From: Thermodesulfobacteriota bacterium
GTDB taxonomy: Bacteria > Desulfobacterota > DSM-4660 > Desulfatiglandales > Desulfatiglandaceae
Direction of reading: 5' to 3'
NCBI GenBank assembly: GCA_028278625.1
Contig: JANQDY010000087.1
Span: forward strand, 1 to 39,646
Length of the DNA: 39,646 bases
A program made the translations under genes and the position numbers. The notes beneath the pieces are model-generated. The model ran no database searches and was not told the DNA's origin. It saw only the letters and a list, made by a program, of their open reading frames with translations. Shown piece after piece: positions 1 to 9,440 of the stretch (positions are counted from its first letter, which is position 1; each line of letters starts with the position of its first letter).

Positions 1-1086
1 ATTGGCGCCGAAACAGAAAATTTTGCCGGCTCAGGGGTGTTCCACGGGTTTAATGCCGCCGAAACCACTCTCGAATTGAGCCAATTGATAGAATTGGGCG
101 GCAAACGGGCAAAAAGAACCACTTATGCATCATTGGGCCGGGATCTGGCGGATTGGGACTACCAAGTGACACTGGCGGATGTGGTGGCAAGAACCCGGCT
201 CGCATTCATGAATCTCCTTTTTGCCCAGGAACACCTCTCCCTCATGGAAAAATTGCTGCATCTGGCCGATGAAGTCCTCCAGACCACTTCCGAACAGGTT
301 AAGGCGGGAAAAATTTCTCCCATGGAGGAAATCAAGGCAGAGGTAGACCGTTCGGCCAGTCTCATCGACGTGAAGCGGGCGCGATTTGACCTCGAGACCG
401 CCAGAAGAAGGCTTTCGGATGCTTGGGGAGGAACGACACCAGCCTTTGGCCAAGCCAGGGGCCGCCTGGGCGAGATGCTGCCCATACCTTCCCTCGAAGC
501 CCTTGAGGATATGGTATCCCGGAATCCGGATATAGAACGGTGGGCCGTTGCCATCGAGCAGCATCGCGCGGGAGTGGATCTTGAGGAGGCGAACGGCATA
601 CCGGATTTGACGGTGAGCATCGGCGCCAAACAACACAATGAGGTGGACGATACGGCCTTTGTCATGGCCGTTTCCATTCCCATACCCATTTTCGACCGCA
701 ACCAGGGGGCCACACTTGAGGCCCGTGACCGGTTGGCCAAGTCAAAAGAGGAATCGAGGGCCGTCTGGCTGAGGGTGGTGAACAATCTGGCGGAGACCTA
801 CCAGAAGCTGTCCAGGGCCCATATGGAGGCAACTGATCTGGCAAAGCACGTACTGCCGAGGGCTGAAACTGCCTTTAACGCTTCGGAGGAAGGGTTTCGC
901 CACGGAAAATTCGAATATCTGGATTTGCTCGATGCCCAAAGAACCCTGGTTTCGGTGAATCTGCGCCACATCAATGCGTTGTTTGCCTATCAGCAGGCCA
1001 GAACGCTGATTGAGCGGCTTATCGGTTTGGATATGGGCGTAATGGTTTCGGCAATTGAAAAAACAAGGAAAGGAGTTGCCCCGTGA
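1..1086 (+). CDS. TolC-family outer membrane factor of a heavy-metal RND efflux system, 5' end missing
   Basis: Outer membrane channel component of a tripartite metal efflux pump. The frame is open from base 1, and the residues before the first GTG (position 37) still fit the family, so the true start lies upstream of the window. Visible are the family-typical stretch ETTLELSQLIELGGKR near the start, long amphipathic helices, and the second-half repeat with EYLDLLDAQRTLV near the C-terminus, as in CzcC/CusC-like proteins. The gene ends in a GTGA overlap with the adaptor gene, so the two are translationally coupled. The metal specificity cannot be read from this subunit. Confidence 0.9.
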   Translation: MGAETENFAGSGVFHGFNAAETTLELSQLIELGGKRAKRTTYASLGRDLADWDYQVTLADVVARTRLAFMNLLFAQEHLSLMEKLLHLADEVLQTTSEQVKAGKISPMEEIKAEVDRSASLIDVKRARFDLETARRRLSDAWGGTTPAFGQARGRLGEMLPIPSLEALEDMVSRNPDIERWAVAIEQHRAGVDLEEANGIPDLTVSIGAKQHNEVDDTAFVMAVSIPIPIFDRNQGATLEARDRLAKSKEESRAVWLRVVNNLAETYQKLSRAHMEATDLAKHVLPRAETAFNASEEGFRHGKFEYLDLLDAQRTLVSVNLRHINALFAYQQARTLIERLIGLDMGVMVSAIEKTRKGVAP

Positions 1087-2396
1087 AGATACTTAAAACG
1101 GTTCTGATCTGTTTTGCCGTGGCGGTTCCAGTGGCTTTCGGGGCCTTTCACTACGGGCGCATGGTGATATCGGCTCAAATTGAGGGAGCGGCATCCCATG
1201 AAGAAAACCGCCATGGGAAAGACCCCGAAACAGACCACGATCACGGAGATGAGCATGAACGGGAACATGAGGTCCATGAAGGTGAACACGAATCCCATGG
1301 CACGGCGGAGGCGGAAACACACGGAAACGAAGCCCATGTGCTTCTCAGTCCCCAACAGATGGAGACCCTTGGTGTGGTGGTGTCCAAGGCGGATTCGGGA
1401 AATTTCGAAACAACAATGACCCTGCCCGGTGAGGTTGTTTTAAATGACGATGCACAGGCCATGGTCACCCCCTACATCTCCGGCTACGTGAAAGAGATCA
1501 GGAAGCGTCAGGGAGACAGGGTCGAAAAGGGTGAAGTGATGGCTGTTCTGGAAAGCCGTGAGCTGGCGGATGCCGCAGCCCTTTATCTGGCGGCCCGTGA
1601 ACGGTTGGGGTTGGCAAAGAAAACCTATGAAAGGGAAGCATCTCTCTGGAAAAAAAAGATTTCGCCCGAGACCGACTATCTGGAATCGAAAATGGCCCTT
1701 TCAGCGGCCCGGATAGACGTGCGGTCCGCCAGGCAGAAGCTCATGGCCATGGGGCTCAGGAAAAATGCCATTGATGAACTCCCCGTACGGACGGATGCTT
1801 CCCTGACCCGCTATGAAATCACATCCCCCTTGAAGGGTGAGGTCCTCCATAAAAACCTCACTCTGGGAGAAATGGTGGAAAGCAGCTTGCCGGTGTACCG
1901 GGTTGCCGATTTAAAAACCGTCTGGGTGAAGATGGACGTCCACCAGAAACAGCTGCCCTGGCTCAGAAAAGGGATGACCGTCCGCGTTCTGGGGGGGGCG
2001 CCCACGGGCGATGCCGAAGGGGTGTTGACGTTCATCGGTCCCCTTGTGGGAAGTGAGACACGCACCGCCAGCGGACGCGCCATCCTGGCCAATCCCGAGG
2101 GAAGATGGCCGCCGGGGCTTTTTGTGACGGTTCAAATATCCGCCGGGACAAAGCACGTGCCACTGCTGGTTCCAAAGGAGGCGGTGCAACATGTGAATGA
2201 TGAATCCGTCGTTTTTGTGCCTGTGAAGAATGGTTTTGAAGAGAGGATCGTGGCAACGGGCCAATCGGATGAAAACCATTATGAGATCATATCGGGCCTT
2301 TCTCCGGGGGATGCCTATGTAAGTGAAGGGGCCTTTGAACTGAAGGCGGCCCTGGTAACCGACGCATTGGACAGTCATGCCGGACACGGGCATTAG
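1083..2396 (+). CDS. RND efflux periplasmic adaptor (HlyD/CusB/CzcB type), His-rich N-terminus
   Basis: Membrane fusion protein joining the inner membrane pump to the TolC-like channel. The start is GTG at 1083, preceded by AAGGAG with a 7-nt gap and overlapping the upstream stop. Residues 1-25 form a signal/anchor helix. Residues about 35-80 are unusually rich in His, Glu and Asp (for example HDHGDEHEREHEVHEGEHES), a likely metal-binding segment. The barrel-sandwich hybrid domain follows (ISGYVKEIRKRQGDRVEKGE), then a helical hairpin (about 160-215), a second lipoyl half (ITSPLKGEVLHKNLTLGEMV), a beta-barrel, and a C-terminal MPD region with VPKEAV. It ends in HAGHGH. His-rich adaptors are common in divalent-metal Czc systems, but Cus-like use is possible. 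Confidence 0.92.
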   Translation: MKILKTVLICFAVAVPVAFGAFHYGRMVISAQIEGAASHEENRHGKDPETDHDHGDEHEREHEVHEGEHESHGTAEAETHGNEAHVLLSPQQMETLGVVVSKADSGNFETTMTLPGEVVLNDDAQAMVTPYISGYVKEIRKRQGDRVEKGEVMAVLESRELADAAALYLAARERLGLAKKTYEREASLWKKKISPETDYLESKMALSAARIDVRSARQKLMAMGLRKNAIDELPVRTDASLTRYEITSPLKGEVLHKNLTLGEMVESSLPVYRVADLKTVWVKMDVHQKQLPWLRKGMTVRVLGGAPTGDAEGVLTFIGPLVGSETRTASGRAILANPEGRWPPGLFVTVQISAGTKHVPLLVPKEAVQHVNDESVVFVPVKNGFEERIVATGQSDENHYEIISGLSPGDAYVSEGAFELKAALVTDALDSHAGHGH

Positions 2397-2431
2397 GCAT
2401 AAAAGGAATCCGTTCTCCGCGAGGAATAATC

Positions 2432-5400
2432 ATGATCCACAAACTTGTTGAAAGCGCACTTAAACTCCGTGCAATGATACTGCTTGCCGTTTTGGGGCTT
2501 CTGGTCTTCGGTGTTTACGAGTACGAGAAAATGCCGGTTGAAGCCTTTCCGGACATATCGCCCATTATGGTGCCCGTGTTTGCAGAAGCCCACGGCATGG
2601 CCCCTGAAGAGGTGGAACGGCTTATTGCCTATCCCATCGAATCCGCCATGAACGGTCTTCCCATGGTGACGGAGATCAAGTCCACTTCAGCTTTCGGCAT
2701 GGCGGTGATTTACGTCTACTTTGAAGACCAGGTGGACATCTATTTTGCACGGCAGTTGGTGGCTGAAAGGCTTTCGGCTGTTTCATCCGAACTGCCCCAC
2801 ATGGACGAAGCGCCGCATCTGGGTCCCATCTCAACGGGGCTTGGACAGGTTTTCATCTACTACCTGACGCTGAAAAAAGGGACCGACACCCACGGCAAAG
2901 ACCCCGGCACCTATTTGCGGGAAATCAATGACTGGCTGGTGAAGTTGCAGCTTCGCACGGTTCCCGGTGTGACGGATATCCTCTCCATGGGAGGGCATGT
3001 GTTTCAGTTTCAGATCCGGGTGGACCCCCGTGAACTGCGGAAATACGGCATGGGTCTTGAAGATATCGTAAGAGCGGTTCAGGAAAACAATCGCAATGCG
3101 GGCGGGCAGTTCATTGTGCTGGGGGCCGAGGAACATCTGGTGAGAGGCATCGGGCTTTTGAACAACATTCGGGAGATTCGGAAAATTCCCATCAAAACAA
3201 TTGATGGGGTTTCCGTTCGCGTAGAAGACGTGGCCCAGGTGGGATACGGCAACGCCATTCGCAGGGGCGTCGTAACCCGAAACGGCCGTGAGGAAGTGGT
3301 CTCCGGAATAGTGCTCAAGCTCTTCGGAGAAAACAGTTCCAGAGTGATTGAAGATCTTTACCGGAAAGTGAAACAGGTCAAGAAATCCCTCCCTTCCGGG
3401 GTTATGCTTCATGCCTATTATGAACAGGCGGAATTGGTGCATCAAGCCACTTGGACCATCAAAAAGGCACTGATTCAAGGGGCCCTGCTGGTCATGGGAA
3501 CCCTGCTCATTTTTTTGGGCAACCTCCGCTCCGCATTCATTGTGGCCATATCTCTTCCCGTGTGCGCCTTTATTTCCATCATATTCATGCGGATCTACGG
3601 TATTTCCGCCAATCTCATGAGCTTGGGCGGCATTGCCATCGGCGTGGGCATGCTGGCGGACGGTGCCATCGTGATGGTGGAGAACATACACCGCCATCTG
3701 AACCTTGAAAAAGCGCCCCATGGGGATCGAATGGCAACGATTGTTAAAGCGGCGAGGGAAGTGGACCGGCCCATCGTTTTCTCCATCGCTATTATCATCC
3801 TTGTTTTTCTCCCCATTTTTTCCCTCCAAAGCGTGGAAGGAAAGATGTTTACCCCCATGGCTTTTACCATCTGCTTTGCCCTGTTCGGATCCATTCTGAG
3901 CGCACTCTTCGTGGCACCCGCCATCTCCTCTTTCCTGCTCAAGAAGGGAAATCGAAGGGAGTTCCCCCTTGCGGCAATATTGAAAAGCGCCTATCGCCCC
4001 CTGCTCACCCTGGCCCTTCGGAAGAAATATCCGGTCATGATACTGAGCCTTCTGGTATTCCTGTCAAGTCTTTGTCTGCTGCCCTTTATCGGAACCGAGT
4101 TCATTCCAACCCTGGAGGAGGGTTCCATTATGATCGGGGTCACCATGGCGCCTTCCATTTCCCTTGAAAAAGCCACCGAAACGATTATGAAAATGGAACG
4201 TCGGATCATGAAACAGAAGGCGGTGGCGGAAACCGTGTCCCGTATCGGACGCCCGGAGGCGGGGAGTCACCCCCATCCCGTCAATTACGCTGAAATTCAC
4301 GTCACCCTGAAACCCATGAAAGAGTGGCCTTTTGCGGGAGGCAAGAAAACGTTGGTTCAATCCCTGCAAAAAGAGCTCTCCGCATTTACGGGCGTGAAAC
4401 TCAACTTCACCCAGCCCATTCAGAACGCCTTTGACGAACTCCTCTCGGGGGTGAAGGCGCAGCTCGCCATCAAAGTCTTTGGGGAAGATCTGGGGGTGCT
4501 CAAAGAAAAAGCCTTTGAGGTTAAAGAGGCGATTCAGGATGTGCCTGGTTTGGCGGACCTGAACACCGAGCAGGCCCTGGGGCAGCCCCAGATTCAGGTG
4601 GTGGCGGACCGGGCCGCCTGCGCCCGCTACGGGGTCACCGTTGGCCAGATCCTTGAAATCGTGGAGCTGGCCGTGGGCGGCGAAGCGGTTGACACCATTT
4701 ACCGCAACACCCGGAAATTCGATATCCACATTCGATATCAGGCGCCTTACCGGGCAGATCCGGAAGCCTTGGGCGAACTATTGGTTCATACCAAGGACGG
4801 ATCGCTGGTCCCCCTCTCCAGGGTGGCTGAGATACGTCAGGTGACGGGTCCCATGCAGATCAGCCGGGAAAACAACCAGCGACGCTGGATCGTCTATGGA
4901 AACGTCAGGGGAAGGGATTTGGGCGGGGTCTTTCAAGATATTCAAGAACGGATTGCCCAAAAGGTGGCGTTGCCCCCGGGATATACGGTGGCCTACGGCG
5001 GGCAGTTTGAGAATCAGCAGCGGGCACTGGCGCGGCTGATGGTGATCGTGCCCATGGTGATTCTGATGGTCTTCATCATGCTCTGGATGACCTTCGGAAC
5101 GGTCAGGCACGCATGCGTGATCATTCTGAATGTTCCGCTGGCACTCACCGGCGGCATTATCGGTCTGTATGTCATGGGCGAGTACCTTTCCGTACCGGCG
5201 GCGGTGGGATTTATCGCCCTGTTCGGCATTGCCGTTCAAAACGGTGTGGTGATGGTGAGTACCATTGATCAACTGATGCTCAAGGGTGTAGATCCGCTCG
5301 ATGCCATTCTGGAAGGGGGGGGTGCGACGGTTGCGGCCGGTGCTCATGAACGCCTGCACCACCATCCTGGGGCTTCTGCCGCTGCTCCTTTCCAAAGGCA

Positions 5401-5522
5401 TCGGGTCGGAGGTTCAGCGCCCCTTGTCCATCGTGGTGGTTTTCGGTCTGGCATCCTCCACCCTGCTGACGCTATTTCTCATTCCGGCGGTGCTCCATTG
5501 GATTTCGGGAAGAAGGGTATGA
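2432..5522 (+). CDS. Heavy-metal efflux RND pump (CusA/CzcA family), frameshifted at a G8 run
   Basis: Inner membrane proton-driven metal exporter. ATG at 2432 follows GAGG with a 7-nt gap. The usual RND layout is visible: TM1 near residue 12, a first periplasmic loop, a TM2-6 block (about 335-480), a second loop (about 560-860) and a final TM block. TM4 carries GVGMLADGAIVMVEN (Asp near residue 410). The extra Asp six residues earlier, found in CzcA, is Gly here, which is closer to CusA-type pumps. At 5315-5322 there are eight G; seven would keep the frame. Read as it stands, the frame loses the last TM helices and runs antisense-like to 5581. The true C-terminus (RRLRPVLMNACTTILGLLPL to ISGRRV) is in the next frame and ends at 5522, giving about 1029 aa, normal for the family. 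Confidence 0.88.
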
Positions 5523-5528
5523 TCAGTA

Positions 5529-7085
5529 TCACTGCCGCAATTCGATCGTTGAGCCGTTCAAAAATTGCGCGTCCTGGGTAATCACGATTCTGGGGGCCTT
5601 GAAAACAACGGCGGCCCCTGCTTCCACGGTGACTCCCGGTCCGATGGTGATGGATGTATTGTTGAAGCACTCGCACGTTGAACCGGAAACAAAGGTCAGG
5701 TCCTTAAGTAAAACGCCGTTCCCGCTGCAGTCCGGGCATGAAGCGGATTGAAATTCGTAGGCCCCCACGTCGTAACCCTTGGCCGCGGGTCGTTTATTTC
5801 CGTCAAAGTCAATGCCTGGCGCATCAAGGCCCGACCCAGTGTCGATGGCCGGGGAGGTCTGTTGCAGATGAAAGTCGGATGCTCCGGGATTTACGAACAT
5901 GGGATTGCCTTCTTTGTAGTCGGTGCCGCGGATCTCCCCTTCGTATCCCCTGTAGCCATCAATCAGATTGTGATCCGCAACAAGGTTTTGAACCGGGTAT
6001 TCAACCAGTATTTGATAGGTGAGATTCCGGCTGCAGATGTTGTTTCTGATGACGAGGTTTTGCACATCTTTGTTCTCGATGGAGATACCCCCGCCCCAAA
6101 TATCCTTGCCGTTATCATAAAAGGTGTTGTTGATCACCGTTATATCCTTCACCGGGTGAGTGGGGGCGCTCCCCGCGTCGGTAATTGAAAACCCGCTCAA
6201 GTCATTGTTGTATGAAATATTGTTGCTGACGGTGATCTTTTCGAGCAGTCCCCCTTCCTCCGAGGCCAGTGCCAATCCGTCATTGTCGGTGATATGGTGA
6301 ACCCGATTTTGGTAAACCTCAATTCCGTAAGTGTGTTTGTCCCATGCTTCCACGTAGATGCCCAGTCGGTTCAGATGGTGCACATGGTTCTTGTAGATCT
6401 TTCCGTTGTATGATCCGTCTTTGGCGTCGATGCCCTCGCCTCCGAAGGTGCCGGGACCGCCGTGATGAACATGGTTATTCTTGATCTCAAAGGTATGGGT
6501 TCCCGCAACGGTAATGCATTCCTGTTCGCCGTCGTTACAGGCCATGGTCACTTCGTTGCCGTCGATGATGATATTATTGCTGGACCACACGCCGATTCCC
6601 GACGAGACCGTATTCTGTACATAATTGTTTTCAATAGAAATATGATCCGAATCCTCCACGTAGATCCCGGAATTGTTCATGTTTTTGCCGGCATTCAAGA
6701 CCCTGAGCCCGGAGATCCTGATATAGCTTTTGCTGGAGACGTGAAACAGACCAGCGTCCCAGTCGGGCAGAGAAATTCCACTGCCGTCAATGGTGACGAC
6801 CTCATCCTGGTAAGCGGTATAGGTGATGTATTTTCCGGCCGTGCCGGAGGCTGAAGGGATGACGCGCTCCTGATAGGTGCCGGCTTTCACCATGGCCGTA
6901 TCACCGGCAACCATTGTTTGTGCCGCCTTCTGAATGGTCCGCCAGGGTTGCGCTTCATTGCCTGGATTTCCATCGTTTCCCGAGGGAGAAACATAATAGA
7001 CGGCGGAATGGGAAAGGTGCGGGCAGGCATTCATGACAATAAGTGCCACAAGAACCTTCCGCAAGAAGGCAAGTTTTGGTTTCAT
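5529..7085 (-). CDS. Exported right-handed parallel beta-helix protein with C-terminal stack domain
   Basis: Predicted secreted or surface protein of 518 aa. Residues 1-28 are a signal peptide (basic MKPKLAFLRK, hydrophobic core, HSA cleavage region). A DUF1565-like start follows (YYVSPSGNDGNPGNEAQPW, residues 29-75). Residues about 90-410 are parallel beta-helix repeats with Asn/Ile ladders (for example SIENNYVQNT, ITVSNNISYN, LVIRNNICSRN). Next comes the choice-of-anchor-type motif SPAIDTG...DFDGNKRP...DVGAYEF (about 425-455). The C-terminal 60 residues have paired Cys and the pattern ITIGPGVTVEAGAAVVFKA, like a coathanger-stack domain. The family includes polysaccharide lyases, but no catalytic set could be assigned. 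It is last in the minus-strand cluster, 9 nt after the caspase-like gene and only 6 nt from the convergent RND gene. Confidence 0.85.
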   Translation of the reverse strand: MKPKLAFLRKVLVALIVMNACPHLSHSAVYYVSPSGNDGNPGNEAQPWRTIQKAAQTMVAGDTAMVKAGTYQERVIPSASGTAGKYITYTAYQDEVVTIDGSGISLPDWDAGLFHVSSKSYIRISGLRVLNAGKNMNNSGIYVEDSDHISIENNYVQNTVSSGIGVWSSNNIIIDGNEVTMACNDGEQECITVAGTHTFEIKNNHVHHGGPGTFGGEGIDAKDGSYNGKIYKNHVHHLNRLGIYVEAWDKHTYGIEVYQNRVHHITDNDGLALASEEGGLLEKITVSNNISYNNDLSGFSITDAGSAPTHPVKDITVINNTFYDNGKDIWGGGISIENKDVQNLVIRNNICSRNLTYQILVEYPVQNLVADHNLIDGYRGYEGEIRGTDYKEGNPMFVNPGASDFHLQQTSPAIDTGSGLDAPGIDFDGNKRPAAKGYDVGAYEFQSASCPDCSGNGVLLKDLTFVSGSTCECFNNTSITIGPGVTVEAGAAVVFKAPRIVITQDAQFLNGSTIELRQ

Positions 7086-7094
7086 CCTTACACT

Positions 7095-8228
7095 CTACGG
7101 TTCCACAAAGGTGCATTCCACTTCAATCGGGTGCTCGTTGTCGTCTTCCCCGACGTATTTTGCGACCACCCGGGTTCCCTTTCTGCAGGTCAAGTAGTTG
7201 TAAAATCTAGACGCAAGACCCTTTTTCTCTTTCGGCCTGTAGACCAATTGGCCGGGCTCGGAATATTTCTCGCACCAATTGATGCGAATGCCGGACGTCT
7301 GATTGCGCCTGACGCCCATTTGTGATTCCGGCACCAGCTTTTCGTCCACCCAGATGAATGTCTGCTTTTCACTGAAAGTGACACCGATACCCTCGGTCTC
7401 GGCCAGCTTCCGCACGAATTCCCAGCGGGTTTGTCCGGCGGTGGATTTGTCTTTCACGAATTCAATCTTACACTCAACTCTGGCTTTGACCTCCTTAAAC
7501 GCCGTTCGATACGGCTTTTTGGGTCCCTTGTTCTTGTTATCGAAAACCTCGTCTTTCTTATGGGTGGTGATGCGTTGGCGGGCCCAGCCTCCCACCATAA
7601 GTCCCGAAGGGTGATCCGAGTATTTGCCGAAATCCGATATGACTTTTCCGTCTTCGGGGAGGATCTTCAACAATGCCTGGGGCAGATCTTCCCTTTCTTT
7701 TTCCTTCAGGCTCCTGGCACCCCTCCCTACAAAGCAGGCGCGAATGGTTATGGCGGCATCCTTCGTGAAGTATCCGCGGGGGTCGATGTCTTGACGCCGC
7801 AGTCTCTTGACCCACTCCCGAACCTTTCCCGCGGTCAGCCGGCTGTTCTCCGGGTGCGGTCCTTCATGATCGGTATTTGTTATGTGCACCCCCTGGAAAT
7901 AGCCGTGACCGATGATATCGATGGTGGCGAACTTTTCACCTTTATTGCCGCGTCTTTCTATTTCCGCCAGAATATCCACATGGGGGGCTTCCAGGATCGG
8001 CTTTTCGTTTTCGTCCATGGGCCTTCCCAAAATCAAAACGGCTTTGTTGTCATATACCTTGGGGTTCAGGATATTTTTTGCGGTCCTTTGGTAGCGTCCG
8101 ATGGGGCCGTAAAAAATAAGATGGGAGCCTTTGTCCGCCGGCGCGTTTTCCGGGAAAGCCAGCAGCAAGGCAAGAACCGGCACGACAATCAGGGTGCGGA
8201 AGGTTCTTTTGCGTGGAGATCGTTTCAT
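7095..8228 (-). CDS. Exported protein with a caspase-like (clan CD) His/Cys dyad
   Basis: Unrecognised 377-aa protein with a signal peptide (basic MKRSPRKRTFR, hydrophobic LIVVPVLALLLAF, ENAPA). What stands out is a hydrophobic strand ending in His-Gly (ATIDIIGHGYFQG, His108) and a second strand ending in Ala-Cys (AAITIRACFVGRG, Cys165), 57 residues apart. This is the clan CD signature (caspase, gingipain, C80, CHAT): strand-HG, then strand-AC or strand-DS. The first part (residues 36-90, SHLIFYGPIGRY, DNKAVLILGRP) would fit the leading strands of such a fold. The C-terminal half (230-377) is basic, has scattered Cys and includes ETEGIGVTFSEKQTFIWVDE; it has no assignment. It lies between the zincin and beta-helix genes (33 and 9 nt away). 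Fold and activity are inferred from motifs only. Confidence 0.6.
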   Translation of the reverse strand: MKRSPRKRTFRTLIVVPVLALLLAFPENAPADKGSHLIFYGPIGRYQRTAKNILNPKVYDNKAVLILGRPMDENEKPILEAPHVDILAEIERRGNKGEKFATIDIIGHGYFQGVHITNTDHEGPHPENSRLTAGKVREWVKRLRRQDIDPRGYFTKDAAITIRACFVGRGARSLKEKEREDLPQALLKILPEDGKVISDFGKYSDHPSGLMVGGWARQRITTHKKDEVFDNKNKGPKKPYRTAFKEVKARVECKIEFVKDKSTAGQTRWEFVRKLAETEGIGVTFSEKQTFIWVDEKLVPESQMGVRRNQTSGIRINWCEKYSEPGQLVYRPKEKKGLASRFYNYLTCRKGTRVVAKYVGEDDNEHPIEVECTFVEP

Positions 8229-8261
8229 GGAAAAGCTCCTTTTTCCGGGGCGTCTTAAGGA

Positions 8262-9359
8262 CTATTTTGCACTGAACGTTATGCAATCCCAGGGGTTTCT
8301 GCAAAGTTCGCACAACCCTTTCGCCAATTTCGGTATCAGATCCCTGACAACGGGCCTGGCCTTTTGTGCCAGTTGATCGGCCTCCTTGCGTACCTTCTTC
8401 TTTATTTCTACCGGAGCCGGACTCTGCTGCATATACTGGCTTCCGTAGACCGCATGATAGGGGTGAACCAAAAGGTCGCCGCAGGTGAAAATTCCTTCCG
8501 CATCGCCCGAGACCGGCTCCGATCCCTCGGCGGCAAGGTGTGCTTTTCCGGAGTGACCGAATTCATGGGTCCCGATAACCGTATTTTCGTCGAGGCCGAT
8601 ACTGAATTCCTCTTTTCCAAAATAGGATGCAATAAAGTTGTTCTTCTTATGCTTGAAGGTGCTCAAGGCTTTTTCTTTGTTCCCATATGGGATGATTAAT
8701 ACACGTGTGTAGGTTCCGCCGATGGTTTTTTCTTCACCTTTGGTCCACAAAGCGCCCTCGTTGTCCCGCGAAACAAACCCCAGGTCTTCCATTACGTCCT
8801 GAATGGTCCGCGGGGCCGTGCACCGGGAGCTATGGTCATGGGCTGTTTCCCGGTCCGCATGGAAGAAATTGCTTTCCCTTGAGACCTTTTCCGTGTTTCC
8901 CATTTTCCTTTTTGCGGCCAGGATTTCTTCTCTGACCACCTTTAAATCGAGGGCCGCTTCTTCCGATGCAAGCTTGGATCGATGAAAAAACTCCCTTATG
9001 AGTTGATTCGCGTCCTGAAGCGTTATTCTTCCCAATGCGACTTCCGTATCCACGGATTTCATGAAGTCTGTTTTTCTGATCACAACGACCGTGCCGCGGA
9101 CTTTTGCCAGAAGCGCTTCACCGTTCCTTTCCTGATCCAGGATGGATTGGTAGAACTCGCGAGCAGCCTCCAGGTCCTTCAGTCTGCCGTTGAGCTTGGT
9201 GAGCGCTTCATGGGGCATGCCGGGTCTTTTTTCGGAAAGGCTCTCCCAACCCCTTCCCGTGGAGGGGAACGTCAAAGAAAGAACCGCGATGATCATCGTG
9301 GCAACCCAGAAGAAAGCATGGGCGCGTAGTGTTGTGAACCTGCCTTTTCTTGTTTTCAT
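8262..9359 (-). CDS. Membrane-anchored or exported protein with an HEXXH zincin motif
   Basis: Unrecognised protein, 365 aa from the preferred ATG at 9359, which has GGGGGAAA 5 nt upstream; an in-frame start 11 codons earlier (9392) would put charged residues before the signal. The N-terminus is a signal or anchor (MKTRKGR, then AFFWVATMIIAVLSLTFP). Residues about 45-155 are charged and helical, probably coiled coil. The C-terminal half carries TVIGTHEFGHSGKAH: HEFGH at residues 265-269 and a further His five positions on. HEXXH is the zinc site of gluzincins and related peptidases; the third ligand is uncertain. Later residues include HPYHAVYG and four Cys near the end (LCELCRNPWDC). It is the first gene after the hybrid kinase (81-nt gap) and precedes the caspase-like gene. 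Confidence 0.6.
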   Translation of the reverse strand: MKTRKGRFTTLRAHAFFWVATMIIAVLSLTFPSTGRGWESLSEKRPGMPHEALTKLNGRLKDLEAAREFYQSILDQERNGEALLAKVRGTVVVIRKTDFMKSVDTEVALGRITLQDANQLIREFFHRSKLASEEAALDLKVVREEILAAKRKMGNTEKVSRESNFFHADRETAHDHSSRCTAPRTIQDVMEDLGFVSRDNEGALWTKGEEKTIGGTYTRVLIIPYGNKEKALSTFKHKKNNFIASYFGKEEFSIGLDENTVIGTHEFGHSGKAHLAAEGSEPVSGDAEGIFTCGDLLVHPYHAVYGSQYMQQSPAPVEIKKKVRKEADQLAQKARPVVRDLIPKLAKGLCELCRNPWDCITFSAK

Positions 9360-9440
9360 CTTGATTTCCCCCGGGCCATGATGCGGACACATGCATGCTC
9401 TTGAAACCCTTTGCCTCCAAACGGCGGTATCCTCCGGTTC

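Noticed and set aside
2831..3829. Long minus-strand open frame under the RND pump
   Set aside because: It is antisense to a strongly supported gene and has a His/Asn-rich composition typical of shadow frames.
7431..8258. Plus-strand open frame opposite the caspase-like gene
   Set aside because: The minus-strand reading has a signal peptide and strand motifs; the plus-strand reading has none.
9057..9359. Metzincin assignment for the HEXXH protein
   Set aside because: The third His is five residues after HEXXH, without the Gly and spacing of HEXXHxxGxxH.
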